This document shows positions 26,167 through 32,637 of a DNA stretch of 54,668 nucleotides, piece after piece (position 1 is the first letter of the stretch; each line of letters starts with the position of its first letter). Location: positions 1-54,668 of IMG/VR virus record IMGVR_UViG_3300008450_000051; one strand, 5' to 3'. The DNA is from a virus. The notes beneath the pieces are model-generated. The model was not told the DNA's origin. It saw nothing but the letters and a program-made list of their open reading frames with translations, and did no database searches. The translations under genes and the position numbers were made by a program.

Positions 26167-26845
26167 CCTTGATTAGTTTGGTTAAGGTTGTCTTCTGTGC
26201 TAGGTTCAACTTGTACTTTGGTAGTGCTGCTTCAACGTCTGCAATCTTGCCTTCGCTGATAGCCTTTACCATTGCATCAAATTGCTTTGGTGACAATGCC
26301 GTTAGCTCGGGGGATTCAGGAACCTCAGGACTGGGATTCGGCTTGGGAGCCTCCTGAGGAACCTTAGCTTGCGTCTTCCCCTTCGTGTTTATATGTTTGG
26401 TTAAATCCCATATACGCTCTCCTCTGTCATCTACTGGGTTGCCATACTGGTCGCATTTTATTGTGACCATCTCTAGGTCGTAGAGGAATCTCCCGATCCC
26501 CCACTGAACAGCAGCACGCTTGAATGCATCGGAGGCAGCAGACTTACCAGCCTGCTCGTACATCTGGTCCTTCTCATCGTTCTCTACTCTAGCTCCGCAG
26601 TCCCATCTCCAGACCACAGAACCATCGTCTTTGGTTATACCAATACCAGCAAAAATGAAGCCATTGATATCCTTAAAGTCTGATTGCCAGCCATTTCGGC
26701 AGTGCTTGTCTAGAGTGTCCATCACTTGGCGTGCGTCAATGTATGCCGAACAGAACGCCTTTGTCTTGTCTTTGTTACGGCTTTGTACCCTCCATTGATA
26801 AGGGATCGGTTGCTTCAGTTGAGCAACTAAGTCAGTTATGTTCAT
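26153..26845 (-). CDS. Rad52-family single-strand annealing protein
   Basis: 230 aa. The N-terminal 140 residues show the Rad52/22 (Sak-like) pattern: WRVQSRNKDKTKAFCSAYID, WQSDFKDINGF, then GKSAASDAFKRAAVQWGIGR followed by FLYDLE, the hallmark helix of the family. The C-terminal third is Pro-rich and then helical (LTALSPKQFDAMVKAISEG). It should coat ssDNA and anneal complementary strands with the neighbouring YqaJ exonuclease. Second or third gene of the operon after the promoter near 27.55 kb. Confidence 0.85.
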   Translation of the reverse strand: MNITDLVAQLKQPIPYQWRVQSRNKDKTKAFCSAYIDARQVMDTLDKHCRNGWQSDFKDINGFIFAGIGITKDDGSVVWRWDCGARVENDEKDQMYEQAGKSAASDAFKRAAVQWGIGRFLYDLEMVTIKCDQYGNPVDDRGERIWDLTKHINTKGKTQAKVPQEAPKPNPSPEVPESPELTALSPKQFDAMVKAISEGKIADVEAALPKYKLNLAQKTTLTKLIKDAKA

Positions 26846-26854
26846 ATGATAATT

Positions 26855-27079
26855 TTAAAGTGAATTGAGATACGTCTGCAGGAATCCATACTCGCTGGCT
26901 AGGAAATAGATAGTCTGCCAGTCATAGTAGAACTTGGTCTCCTTGCCTATCTGTATCGCCTTGACAAAGTGACCAACGACCAGCGACTCATGGTTAGCCA
27001 TAAGCCACTTGCGGTAGGGCTTCAGATCGTAATCCTGCCCATCTAGAATCATAATGTCCTTGGAATAATCGTACTTCAT
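26855..27079 (-). CDS. Hypothetical 74-aa protein
   Basis: Acidic/aromatic small protein (MKYDYSKDIMILDGQDYDL, then FYYDWQTIYFLASEYGFLQ). No family recognised. It lies 9 bases before the Rad52-type gene and 5 bases after the end of a 46-aa gene, so it is an early member of the recombination/replication operon. Confidence 0.6.
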   Translation of the reverse strand: MKYDYSKDIMILDGQDYDLKPYRKWLMANHESLVVGHFVKAIQIGKETKFYYDWQTIYFLASEYGFLQTYLNSL

Positions 27080-27084
27080 TTAGA

Positions 27085-27225
27085 CTAAGGTAGGAATAAT
27101 ACATACACATTGTTAAAAAGTTTTCCAAATGTTTTACACATAGCAAGGTCTATATCCCTGAGACTGGGATAGTCCGCTACTTTGTTTACGATTCGTAGCA
27201 TCATAGCCCAATCATGCATCCCCAT
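27085..27225 (-). CDS. 46-aa hypothetical protein, first gene of the operon
   Basis: An ATG at 27225 opens a frame beginning MGMHDWAMMLRIVNKVADYP that contains SLRDIDLAMCKTFGKLF and ends YVLFLP. The residue pattern is that of a compact helical protein and not of random translation. It ends 5 bases before the next start. I am moderately sure it is real. No function is visible. Confidence 0.45.
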   Translation of the reverse strand: MGMHDWAMMLRIVNKVADYPSLRDIDLAMCKTFGKLFNNVYVLFLP

Positions 27226-27317
27226 ATCCAAGGGGGAGTGGTCTTCTTACGAAGTCTCAGGTCACTGGTTGTCACCTTTAAAACATTGCCAGCTCTTTTA
27301 ACCACTCCTATCATCTC

Positions 27318-27340
27318 CCGACCGGCGACTAACTGGTCGG
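27318..27340 (-). other. Leader hairpin
   Basis: CCGACC pairs with GGTCGG over an 11-base loop in the roughly 300-nt leader between the promoter at 27536-27565 and the first small gene. It is not followed by a T tract, so it is more likely a structural or regulatory stem than a terminator. The rest of 27226-27406 holds only short ATG-initiated frames of under 40 codons that I cannot support. Confidence 0.35.
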
Positions 27341-27406
27341 TTAAGCATGAAGGACAATTAACTTTCTTTGGGTAGCCATCGTACTACCATTGGAAGAAAC
27401 CTGTTA

Positions 27407-27441
27407 AAACCAAAAAGCCCCCGATCCGAAGACCGAGGGCT
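27407..27441 (-). terminator. Rho-independent terminator/attenuator 2
   Basis: On the - strand AGCCCTCGG and the complementary arm ending GGGGGCT form an imperfect 9-10 bp GC-rich stem, followed directly by TTTTTGGTTTT. It lies downstream of the promoter at 27536-27565 and upstream of the recombination operon, so it should reduce read-through unless antiterminated. Confidence 0.6.
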
Positions 27442-27443
27442 AT

Positions 27444-27475
27444 AAAAAAACCCCAAGTGGTAAGAGCAAATGGGG
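27444..27475 (-). terminator. Rho-independent terminator/attenuator 1
   Basis: CCCCA (27471-27475) can pair with TGGGG (27451-27455) and is followed by seven T residues (27444-27450, read on the - strand). It would give a short RNA of about 85 nt from the promoter just upstream. The 15-nt loop contains CTCTTAC, which can pair elsewhere, so this hairpin competes with an alternative structure. Confidence 0.5.
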
Positions 27476-27519
27476 AGCAGTTAAAATAGAATTAGTATGT
27501 CCCCGATTTCGCCTCTTAC
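27460..27519 (-). promoter_or_regulatory. Alternative (antiterminator-like) stem in the operon leader
   Basis: GTAAGAG (27513-27519) can pair with CTCTTAC (27460-27466), and inside it GGGGA (27500-27504) with TCCCC (27472-27476). The inner stem uses the same C run needed by terminator 1, so the two folds are mutually exclusive. That is the logic of an attenuator or riboswitch-like leader. No known ligand-binding motif is recognised. Confidence 0.4.
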
Positions 27520-27535
27520 ACGTCATCGGAAGCCC

Positions 27536-27565
27536 CAAATATATAAATACTTTTTAAATAAACAA
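27536..27565 (-). promoter_or_regulatory. Bacteroidota-type promoter for recombination/replication operon
   Basis: On the - strand TTG (27563-27565) is followed by exactly 19 bases and a perfect TATATTTG box (27536-27543). This fits the Bacteroidota -33/-7 consensus (TTG, TANNTTTG). Transcription would start near 27529 and proceed into the leader with tandem terminators. It is the best promoter match in the window. Confidence 0.7.
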
Positions 27566-27634
27566 GGAATTACTGGGGTAATCTTTTGCACAAGGTAGTG
27601 AATATCACTACTTATCGCTCATTATTACTCCAGT

Positions 27635-27770
27635 TATAGCTCATTTGTACAGTTTTTTGCACAATAAACTGGATATTACTTGTAACATTTTTATGTACGA
27701 AAAAGTGTACATTATAACACTTTTATGTACATAATGTGTGATAAAAGCGACATATTACCACCTTTTGTAC
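27635..27770 (+). repeat. Iteron-like 16-bp repeats (four copies)
   Basis: Four direct 16-bp sites end in TGTAC and share TAACA/C..TTT.TGTAC: 27635-27650, 27683-27698, 27715-27730 and 27755-27770. The middle two are TAACATTTTTATGTAC and TAACACTTTTATGTAC. Related inverted TGTAC words lie between them. The stretch is very AT-rich and non-coding. It lies 70 bases upstream of the best promoter. Such arrays serve as replication iterons or as cooperative repressor sites. Confidence 0.55.
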
Positions 27771-27874
27771 CATTTTACTACACTTTATTGTGACAAAAAT
27801 TAAGCGCTGAGTTTAAATTATAGGCGCAAGTTGTACTAATAGTATAAAAATCTGCATTAAATTTTCCGGATTCT
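27771..27874. other. AT-rich non-coding remainder of the 27.23-27.87 kb intergenic region
   Basis: After the last 16-bp repeat the sequence stays AT-rich (for example CTACACTTTATTGTGAC and ATAGTATAAAAATC) up to the stop of the small gene at 27875. I see no convincing open frame, hairpin terminator or promoter box here. Together with the repeats it looks like an origin or operator region. Confidence 0.4.
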
Positions 27875-28090
27875 TCATGCATACTCAGATGATACGCCAT
27901 GCCCAGCCAGTGCTTGGTCTAGGTCTAACCTCCTGACATCGAACTCGTTAAGGTCAGGATTGCGCTCCAGTTTCCGGAAGTCTCGGGGGCTTAACACCTT
28001 GAGGCAGAACACCTCATAGCTAACCGATCCCAGTCTCTCCTCATCGTGGTAGATTATAACTGGATCTTGGAGTGCTATTCTTATCTTCAT
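27875..28090 (-). CDS. Hypothetical 71-aa protein
   Basis: Small soluble protein (MKIRIALQDPVIIYHDEERLG, then SPRDFRKLERNPDLNEFDV) with beta then helical pattern. It is the last gene of the operon coming from the right, overlapping its neighbour by 4 bases. No family recognised. Confidence 0.6.
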   Translation of the reverse strand: MKIRIALQDPVIIYHDEERLGSVSYEVFCLKVLSPRDFRKLERNPDLNEFDVRRLDLDQALAGHGVSSEYA

Positions 28091-28320
28091 AGGATTTTAT
28101 TTATGTTGGCGTACTCTTCGTGTACTGGCCCCGATAGGCAGGAGCCTACCACCCTTTGGTTGAGTGTGAACTCCACCCACGTTTCATCTTTTAGTGTCGG
28201 TTCGGGGGAATCAATCGGAACCCAAGTAGTACGGCTAACTACTCTATTACCACCATAGGGTACGTCCTTATTAAATCTAACCCACCATCTGTTCTCTAGT
28301 CTGAATGTTTGTCCTTGCAT
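28087..28320 (-). CDS. Hypothetical 77-aa protein
   Basis: Beta-rich small protein (QTFRLENRWWVRFNKDVPYG, then RVVSRTTWVPIDSPEPTL). It lies 2 bases after the recombinase stop and overlaps the next gene by 4 bases. The composition suggests a small barrel, but no family is recognised. Confidence 0.6.
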   Translation of the reverse strand: MQGQTFRLENRWWVRFNKDVPYGGNRVVSRTTWVPIDSPEPTLKDETWVEFTLNQRVVGSCLSGPVHEEYANINKIL

Positions 28321-28322
28321 AG

Positions 28323-29330
28323 TTAAGCATTTAAGAATTCTTTATAGTAGTTGTTTATCTCACTCTTATGTACACTATCCACCCAGCCTTGATACCTCTT
28401 GATGGCATCCGACTTATGGCCGGAGGCAAACCTTACGTGGTCCAGTGACACACCACCAGCCAGCATCGTTGTGATGGCGGTCTTGCGTAGCATATGTGGG
28501 TGTACGATATCGCAGAACTTACTTGACTGGAGCGACTTATCACCAGTGTGGTCCGCCTTCTTGTACGTGGTCTCCTCGTGCATCTCAGGGTAGGTAGCAA
28601 AGAATGGCTTGAGATTCTTGTTGATGAAGGTATCCTTACATCCGAAGCGAATGGGTGTGTATACCGATCCGTAGTTCTCTAGATTATAGAGATATCTTTT
28701 GTATAAAGATTCCGGCAGTGGTAGTGTGGTCATCGCCCCAGTCTTCTGATTCTCCTTCATAAGATATACGGAGCCGTTCATTACGATATCAGACTTGCTC
28801 AGGTTGATAGCATCGCCAACACGAAGAGAGGTGACCAGCATCGTTGCGCTTAGTTCCCAAAGATACTTATGCTCGGGGGACATAGAGTCATAGCGGTTAG
28901 CGGTATCGTTTATAAAGTCCTTAACGAACTGAATGGGTAGTGTTACAATGGGTACGTCAACTCCAATGGCGCGTCTTACTTTGGGTAGTGTGAGGAAGTA
29001 CTGCTCGGCCCAGTAGTCTGTCACTATTTTTAGAATATTGGTGACATCACGTCTTGTGTTAGCGGAGAATTTCTGACGAGTCATCCAGTCAATGAAGAGG
29101 TCGATGTGTCTATTGAACTTGTCTGCAACGGCGCGCTTCTCCTCCAGTGATAGGCTCGTGAGGTTGAACTCTTCTAGGTTGATACCACTCTTGGCGTATC
29201 GTTGGTAGGTCTTGAAGGCAAAGTTGTATGACTTGATAGACATCGGTTTGTAGTTGGTGCCGGATCGTGTGCGTAGTTCCCCAGTCCTCATCATCGTTAC
29301 ATACTTCTCCAGTAATGGTGTTAGCTTCAT
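28323..29330 (-). CDS. Tyrosine recombinase (integrase family)
   Basis: 335 aa with an N-terminal core-binding domain and a C-terminal catalytic domain. Catalytic residues can be placed as Arg170 (TSLRVGDA), Lys196 (ENQKTGAM), His279 and Arg282 (HPHMLRKTA), His305 (SGHKSD) and Tyr313 (IKRYQGW). These enzymes carry out site-specific recombination such as prophage integration or resolution of multimers. No att site or repressor/lysogeny module is evident nearby, so a role other than integration is possible. The start overlaps the DnaA-like gene by 4 bases. Confidence 0.88.
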   Translation of the reverse strand: MKLTPLLEKYVTMMRTGELRTRSGTNYKPMSIKSYNFAFKTYQRYAKSGINLEEFNLTSLSLEEKRAVADKFNRHIDLFIDWMTRQKFSANTRRDVTNILKIVTDYWAEQYFLTLPKVRRAIGVDVPIVTLPIQFVKDFINDTANRYDSMSPEHKYLWELSATMLVTSLRVGDAINLSKSDIVMNGSVYLMKENQKTGAMTTLPLPESLYKRYLYNLENYGSVYTPIRFGCKDTFINKNLKPFFATYPEMHEETTYKKADHTGDKSLQSSKFCDIVHPHMLRKTAITTMLAGGVSLDHVRFASGHKSDAIKRYQGWVDSVHKSEINNYYKEFLNA

Positions 29331-29653
29331 GCGATTAATCTTATGTGTTCTAGTATAGCGTTTAATGATTCATCGGTAGGTGACTTGTATGCCTCCAGTT
29401 CATCGTGGACTTTTGCATACGCTTGGTCAGACCTATACCTTGAGGAGTGCAGAGAACGGCAGTAGACAATCACAGTGTGGTCAACACCCATCTGCTTACC
29501 AATCTCGGTTAGTGTGTATCCTAGATTCACGCTGAGGATTTTACCTATTGCGTGGCGGATTCTAACTGCACCCGCTTTTCGGGAGCGGTCTTTTCTGATA
29601 TCAATTCCGTACTTGTTCTTGGCAAATTCACAGAGGTCGTGGTACTCTTGCAT
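29327..29653 (-). CDS. DnaA domain IV-like DNA-binding protein
   Basis: 108 aa. The segment VRIRHAIGKILSVNLGYTLT followed by EIGKQMGVDHTVIVYCRSLH matches the helix-turn-helix and signature (LxEIGxxxG-DHTTV) of DnaA domain IV, which binds DnaA boxes. The AAA+ ATPase part of DnaA is absent. Two perfect TTATCCACA boxes lie at 35940-36001, which this protein could bind to help host DnaA start replication or to control the adjacent promoter. The HTH identity is fairly secure; the box binding is inferred. Confidence 0.7.
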   Translation of the reverse strand: MQEYHDLCEFAKNKYGIDIRKDRSRKAGAVRIRHAIGKILSVNLGYTLTEIGKQMGVDHTVIVYCRSLHSSRYRSDQAYAKVHDELEAYKSPTDESLNAILEHIRLIA

Positions 29654-29805
29654 TGTTCGTATTTTTTAATTAGTTGAATAACTGCATCTGCTAACTCTTC
29701 GTTGATAGTGCGTAGCTTATGCACCACCAGTGCGTTTCTTTCTATCTTGTCTAGCTCTTGGTTGATAGCGAAGAACACCTTCTTTGCTGATTCTAATCGT
29801 CCCAT
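29545..29805 (-). CDS. Hypothetical 86-aa protein, long overlap with DnaA-like gene
   Basis: The first 55 residues form a plausible helical protein (ESAKKVFFAINQELDKIERN, RTINEELADAVIQLIKKYE). The last 30 residues (TSVNLPRTSTELISEKTAPE) are Thr/Ser/Glu-rich and overlap the DnaA-like gene by 109 bases. Either the two genes truly overlap or only the N-terminal part matters. Moderate support. No family recognised. Confidence 0.45.
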   Translation of the reverse strand: MGRLESAKKVFFAINQELDKIERNALVVHKLRTINEELADAVIQLIKKYEQCKSTTTSVNLPRTSTELISEKTAPEKRVQLESATQ

Positions 29806-29947
29806 ATTGTTTGTTTAACTGGTTAAAAATGTTGGCAGATATCTCGTTGTAGGAAAGCCTCTCGCTAGGGTAGGTACTCTTAAACGTAGGCCGATAAATA
29901 ACTGGGGGCTTCTCATCAAAGAAGAAGCGTTTAATCATCTGAAACAT
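29717..29947 (-). CDS. Hypothetical 76-aa protein
   Basis: I take the ATG at 29947 (MFQMIKRFFFDEKPPVIYRP) over an upstream one inside the previous gene. The N-terminal 55 residues look protein-like; the basic tail (QPRARQDRKKRTGG) lies in the 89-base overlap with the next gene. No family recognised. This pair and the next two genes are unusually dense. Confidence 0.45.
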   Translation of the reverse strand: MFQMIKRFFFDEKPPVIYRPTFKSTYPSERLSYNEISANIFNQLNKQYGTIRISKEGVLRYQPRARQDRKKRTGGA

Positions 29948-30234
29948 ATGCGTTTGTTTAGTTTGTTTGATGAACAAATAGTTCTGTCTCTTACGTAGTC
30001 GGTAACTCTAGACGCTGGTAGTCCGGTGAATTGTCCGGCAGCCGACCTAGAAGGGAACACTCCCAGTAATTCTTTTTTGTCGACATCAAATACCTTTGTC
30101 TTGATACCCTCTACGTGCAGTCCGATTTTCTCTAACCTCATAGGCTTAGTAAAGTAAGAATGGTTACGATTAACAATATGATTGGCAGTGTGAAGTCCTT
30201 TTTCATTCAATCTTTTTTGAGATGATGATACCAT
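29935..30234 (-). CDS. NUMOD1-like DNA-binding protein (99 aa)
   Basis: The centre reads KVFDVDKKELLGVFPSRSAAG then QFTGLPASRVTDYVRDR, which has the layout of the NUMOD1 domain (a beta hairpin plus helix-turn-helix) usually found at the C-terminus of homing endonucleases as a DNA-recognition module. No GIY-YIG or HNH nuclease domain is attached here, so it may be a free DNA-binding protein. It overlaps neighbours by 13 and 32 bases. Confidence 0.5.
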   Translation of the reverse strand: MVSSSQKRLNEKGLHTANHIVNRNHSYFTKPMRLEKIGLHVEGIKTKVFDVDKKELLGVFPSRSAAGQFTGLPASRVTDYVRDRTICSSNKLNKRICFR

Positions 30235-30403
30235 TGGGTGTACGCTCTACGATTAACCCATTCTTTTCCATCTCTGCCAGTTGCTCATCCAGTGGCATAA
30301 TCGGGCCGTCAGTTCGGGAGAATCCTACGTTGTCAGGAATCTTACCACTGGCGGTCTTCTTTACTTTGATTGTTGACTTCTTGTTGAATGCGTTGTCATT
30401 CAT
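30203..30403 (-). CDS. Hypothetical 66-aa protein
   Basis: Basic N-terminus (NDNAFNKKSTIKVKKTASGK) followed by a short helix and beta hairpin (PLDEQLAEMEKNGLIVERTP). Overlaps both neighbours (32 and 4 bases). No family recognised. Confidence 0.5.
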   Translation of the reverse strand: MNDNAFNKKSTIKVKKTASGKIPDNVGFSRTDGPIMPLDEQLAEMEKNGLIVERTPNGIIISKKIE

Positions 30404-30600
30404 AGGGTTTTGTTTTTGTGTAAGTTAATAATGTTTTTCTTTAGCTCATCAAGGTAGATAATAATTTTATCCACATCGTGCTTGTTGACTTCATCTCGTA
30501 ACTGGCTTTCCGTTTGCAGTCCTCTGTCATACCACCTAGAATCATCACTCATTTGGTAGTAGAAATCGTGGTCAATAACTCTTTTCAGTAACTCTTTCAT
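30400..30600 (-). CDS. Hypothetical 66-aa helical protein
   Basis: The ATG at 30600 (MKELLKRVIDHDFYYQMSDD) is chosen because an upstream start would overlap the next gene by about 100 bases. Charged and helical (DVDKIIIYLDELKKNIINLH). It contains an incidental TTATCCACA word at 30467-30475 within its coding sequence. No family recognised. Confidence 0.5.
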   Translation of the reverse strand: MKELLKRVIDHDFYYQMSDDSRWYDRGLQTESQLRDEVNKHDVDKIIIYLDELKKNIINLHKNKTL

Positions 30601-30865
30601 TTGCAAATAGTTGTTTAAATCCTCTATAGATTCCCCTCTTGTACGCATCCGTCTCGTGGTTGAATGCACCGGCCAGTATCAGAGAGGTGACTGATACATA
30701 CTTCGTTTCAATGTAGTGGAGGAGGTTGGAGAATGTCTTACCCTCTCTCAGCCTATCCAGTAGTTCTTCGGGAGACGTAACTGGGGTGTCATCGAACTGA
30801 TTGATTCGCTTTGCGTTAATGTGCGCATCAGCGATTGCTTTGATTTCTGGGGTGATACGTTTCAT
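30572..30865 (-). CDS. Hypothetical 97-aa protein
   Basis: Helical protein (MKRITPEIKAIADAHINAKR, then LLDRLREGKTFSNLLHYIET and AYKRGIYRGFKQLFANE). No domain recognised. Overlaps the next gene by 29 bases and follows a 54-aa gene by 3 bases. Early small-gene operon. Confidence 0.55.
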   Translation of the reverse strand: MKRITPEIKAIADAHINAKRINQFDDTPVTSPEELLDRLREGKTFSNLLHYIETKYVSVTSLILAGAFNHETDAYKRGIYRGFKQLFANERVTEKSY

Positions 30866-30868
30866 AGA

Positions 30869-31033
30869 TTATTGTTTGGTTACTAATCCTAACTGGACAG
30901 CGGTCTCGGCATCGGCTTCGCTACCGAATTCAATCTCGGCGGGATACTCTCCTTCGGGGGAGGTGATTTCAAAGTCGAGGTCTTCATCCATTAGATACAT
31001 AATGTCGGATCGGGAGTGTGCTAGGTACTTCAT
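30869..31033 (-). CDS. 54-aa acidic protein
   Basis: Frame from ATG at 31033 begins MKYLAHSRSDIMYLMDEDLD and is very acidic (FEITSPEGEYPAEIEFGSEA). It is flanked by 3- and 4-base gaps, so it fits the operon exactly. Such small acidic early proteins can mimic DNA or bind host proteins, but there is no direct evidence. Confidence 0.5.
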   Translation of the reverse strand: MKYLAHSRSDIMYLMDEDLDFEITSPEGEYPAEIEFGSEADAETAVQLGLVTKQ

Positions 31034-31037
31034 ATAT

Positions 31038-31208
31038 TTATAGTTTTTGATAACGCTTCCAACCTACTTGCTTCTCATCCTCAGAGGCGAGTCTTCTATA
31101 CTCCTCGCGTAACTGGGACTTTAGCTTTCGGTCTTTTGTTTTGTGATACTCTTCCCACACCTTGTCAATCTCTGACTGGTGTGTCGGCTGATAGATTTTC
31201 GATTTCAT
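31038..31208 (-). CDS. 56-aa charged helical protein
   Basis: From ATG at 31208 (MKSKIYQPTHQSEIDKVWEE) through a Lys/Arg/Glu-rich helix (KDRKLKSQLREEYRRLASED) to GWKRYQKL. It fills the gap between two genes and overlaps the 29-aa frame. No family recognised. Confidence 0.45.
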   Translation of the reverse strand: MKSKIYQPTHQSEIDKVWEEYHKTKDRKLKSQLREEYRRLASEDEKQVGWKRYQKL

Positions 31209-31254
31209 TGGCTAATTGGATTAGTTCTTGAATTGCTTCTTCTATTTCTTTCAT
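31165..31254 (-). CDS. 29-aa helical peptide
   Basis: ATG at 31254 opens MKEIEEAIQELIQLANEIEN ending DTPVRD, overlapping the start of the 56-aa gene by 44 bases. It resembles the 42-aa protein at 19241-19369. Because it is tiny and overlapping, support is weak. Confidence 0.3.
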   Translation of the reverse strand: MKEIEEAIQELIQLANEIENLSADTPVRD

Positions 31255-31281
31255 TTATAATTTGTTTTTTTCATTATCTTT

Positions 31282-31572
31282 TTACCAACTTGTCATAGCT
31301 CGTTGATAATTAGGATTACTTTTTAATGCTTCATCACAAGCAGTTTCAATATCCTTATCTATAATTGTTCTAAATCCTTTGTATTGACCATATGCGCCCC
31401 CGTATGTTTGCAACTGCAATATCTCTTTATTTTCATCTAAGTATTCTTTTACTTCTTTGGTGTCATTTTTAAATACTTCATATAAAGTAAGAGTCCCAAC
31501 TTGACCATAGCGGTCTACTCCACATTCAGAATAAAATGCTACTAATTTTTCTTTAATAAATTCTTTTTTCAT
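31282..31572 (-). CDS. Hypothetical 96-aa protein
   Basis: Soluble protein with a helical start (MKKEFIKEKLVAFYSECGVD), an aromatic Gly-rich centre (LQLQTYGGAYGQYKGF) and a helical end ending MTSW. It is preceded by an A/T-rich leader in a 59-base gap. More AT-rich than neighbouring genes. No family recognised. Confidence 0.55.
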   Translation of the reverse strand: MKKEFIKEKLVAFYSECGVDRYGQVGTLTLYEVFKNDTKEVKEYLDENKEILQLQTYGGAYGQYKGFRTIIDKDIETACDEALKSNPNYQRAMTSW

Positions 31573-31631
31573 AATTTTTTAAATTAGATTTTACCAACTT
31601 GTTTGATAATAAAATTGTTGTATCTCTTCCA

Positions 31632-31898
31632 TTACCATTGATTTTCGGTGAAGAATTTGTATGAATTTTGTAGGCTACCAGTTGTGCCTTTCTTTACCTC
31701 ATCGCGACTGGGGATGCGGTTGCCGTAGTAGTCTCGGTGGGACTCTTTGGGTAGGAAACAAGCGCCTGCTCTTAGTAAGTCCATTGCAGAGCGACCGATT
31801 GCTCCTTCCATTTTCCACGCCAGTCCAGTTTCAATTAGGTGTTGCATCTCTTCGTAGCCTTGCTCACGCTGATGCTTGCGGATAGTTTGAATGTGCAT
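31632..31898 (-). CDS. Hypothetical 88-aa protein
   Basis: Start at ATG 31898 (MHIQTIRKHQREQGYEEMQH), directly behind a TTAACCAAACCC leader. Contains TGLAWKMEGAIGRSAMDLLR and a conserved-looking ESHRDYYGNRIPSRDEVK. The sequence is typical of small phage proteins of unknown function carried in many copies by Bacteroidota phages. Overlaps the next gene by 35 bases. Confidence 0.55.
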   Translation of the reverse strand: MHIQTIRKHQREQGYEEMQHLIETGLAWKMEGAIGRSAMDLLRAGACFLPKESHRDYYGNRIPSRDEVKKGTTGSLQNSYKFFTENQW

Positions 31899-32064
31899 AA
31901 CATAGGGTTTGGTTAATAATTTCAACGATAGTATCTTGGACTTCAAACTCATCATAAAGGTCTGTGTTTGTGCAGTCCTTTACATATCCTAGTTCAACTA
32001 GCTTGTCAGTAATTCGAATAGCGATGTCTCTTACATCATCTTCCGATAAGAATTTGCTTGTCAT
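31864..32064 (-). CDS. Hypothetical 66-aa acidic protein
   Basis: Begins MTSKFLSEDDVRDIAIRITD and ends YAHSNYPQASA. Acidic helix (DLYDEFEVQDTIVEIINQT). Preceded by a CTAACCAAACCC leader 14 bases before the ATG. No family recognised. Confidence 0.55.
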   Translation of the reverse strand: MTSKFLSEDDVRDIAIRITDKLVELGYVKDCTNTDLYDEFEVQDTIVEIINQTLCYAHSNYPQASA

Positions 32065-32079
32065 AAAATTAGGGTTTGG

Positions 32080-32343
32080 TTAGGAACTGGGAGTGGAGTC
32101 GGAATGGTTAAACTCCGTTAAAATACATAAGCCTCTATCTGCACAATCTTTTACTATCTTTTTATCATTATGCTTTAGGAAGGCTACTATGCATTCATAT
32201 TCGGGCTTGTATCGGTCATTAAATGATGATAACTGGTAATCATAGAATAATTTTTTAATGTCTTCGTATAGTAGGTCGTACTCGTATTGAATGCCTATGA
32301 TTTCGTTATACAACTGGGTGAATAAAAAGAAAGAATAGTTCAT
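32080..32343 (-). CDS. Hypothetical 87-aa protein
   Basis: Aromatic-rich protein (NYSFFLFTQLYNEIIGIQYE, YDLLYEDIKKLFYDYQLSSF) with Cys in CADRGLC near the end. Its stop codon TAA lies inside the CTAACCAAAC leader of the next gene. The start leader differs from the AACCAAA type (AACTAAAAAAAATAAA). No family recognised. Confidence 0.55.
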   Translation of the reverse strand: MNYSFFLFTQLYNEIIGIQYEYDLLYEDIKKLFYDYQLSSFNDRYKPEYECIVAFLKHNDKKIVKDCADRGLCILTEFNHSDSTPSS

Positions 32344-32360
32344 AAATTTATTTTTTTTAG

Positions 32361-32621
32361 TTAATCAATCTCAATAAGTTTTCCGTCAACCAATTCGTAC
32401 TGATAGTCATCCTCCTCCCAATCCGTCCAGTAAGAATCGGTATCGGGAATCAGTTCGCCTTCACTATCAGTAGCGCCACTATACACCATATCGTGCCATT
32501 CAGCATCGGTGTATACTTGGTTAAGGCATTTATCGGAGCAGTAGTATGCCTCTCCTCCTCCAACTACATAGCCTTCGTTCATTCCGCACTCACATTGAGT
32601 GCATTGTCTTGCGTATTTCAT
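32361..32621 (-). CDS. Small Cys-rich (zinc-binding) acidic protein
   Basis: 86 aa. Four or more cysteines near the N-terminus (CTQCECG at residues 8-14, then CSDKC near 28-32) form a zinc knuckle/ribbon of the FCS or MYM type. The remainder is strongly acidic with many Asp, Glu, Tyr and Trp residues (DSYWTDWEEDDYQYELVDG). It could be a zinc-stabilised DNA-mimic or host interactor. Leader TTAACCAAACC. Confidence 0.6.
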   Translation of the reverse strand: MKYARQCTQCECGMNEGYVVGGGEAYYCSDKCLNQVYTDAEWHDMVYSGATDSEGELIPDTDSYWTDWEEDDYQYELVDGKLIEID

Positions 32622-32637
32622 ATGAGTGGTGGTTTGG

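Noticed and set aside
27635-27770. CRISPR array
   Set aside because: Repeats are only 16 bp, imperfect and unevenly spaced, with spacers of 16-32 bp. No cas genes are present.
30467-30475. Third perfect TTATCCACA DnaA box
   Set aside because: It is a single site inside a coding sequence without AT-rich flanks, so it is probably coincidental.
31573-31631. 13-codon frame ending QTSW before the 96-aa gene
   Set aside because: Too short to support. The gap may simply be a leader.
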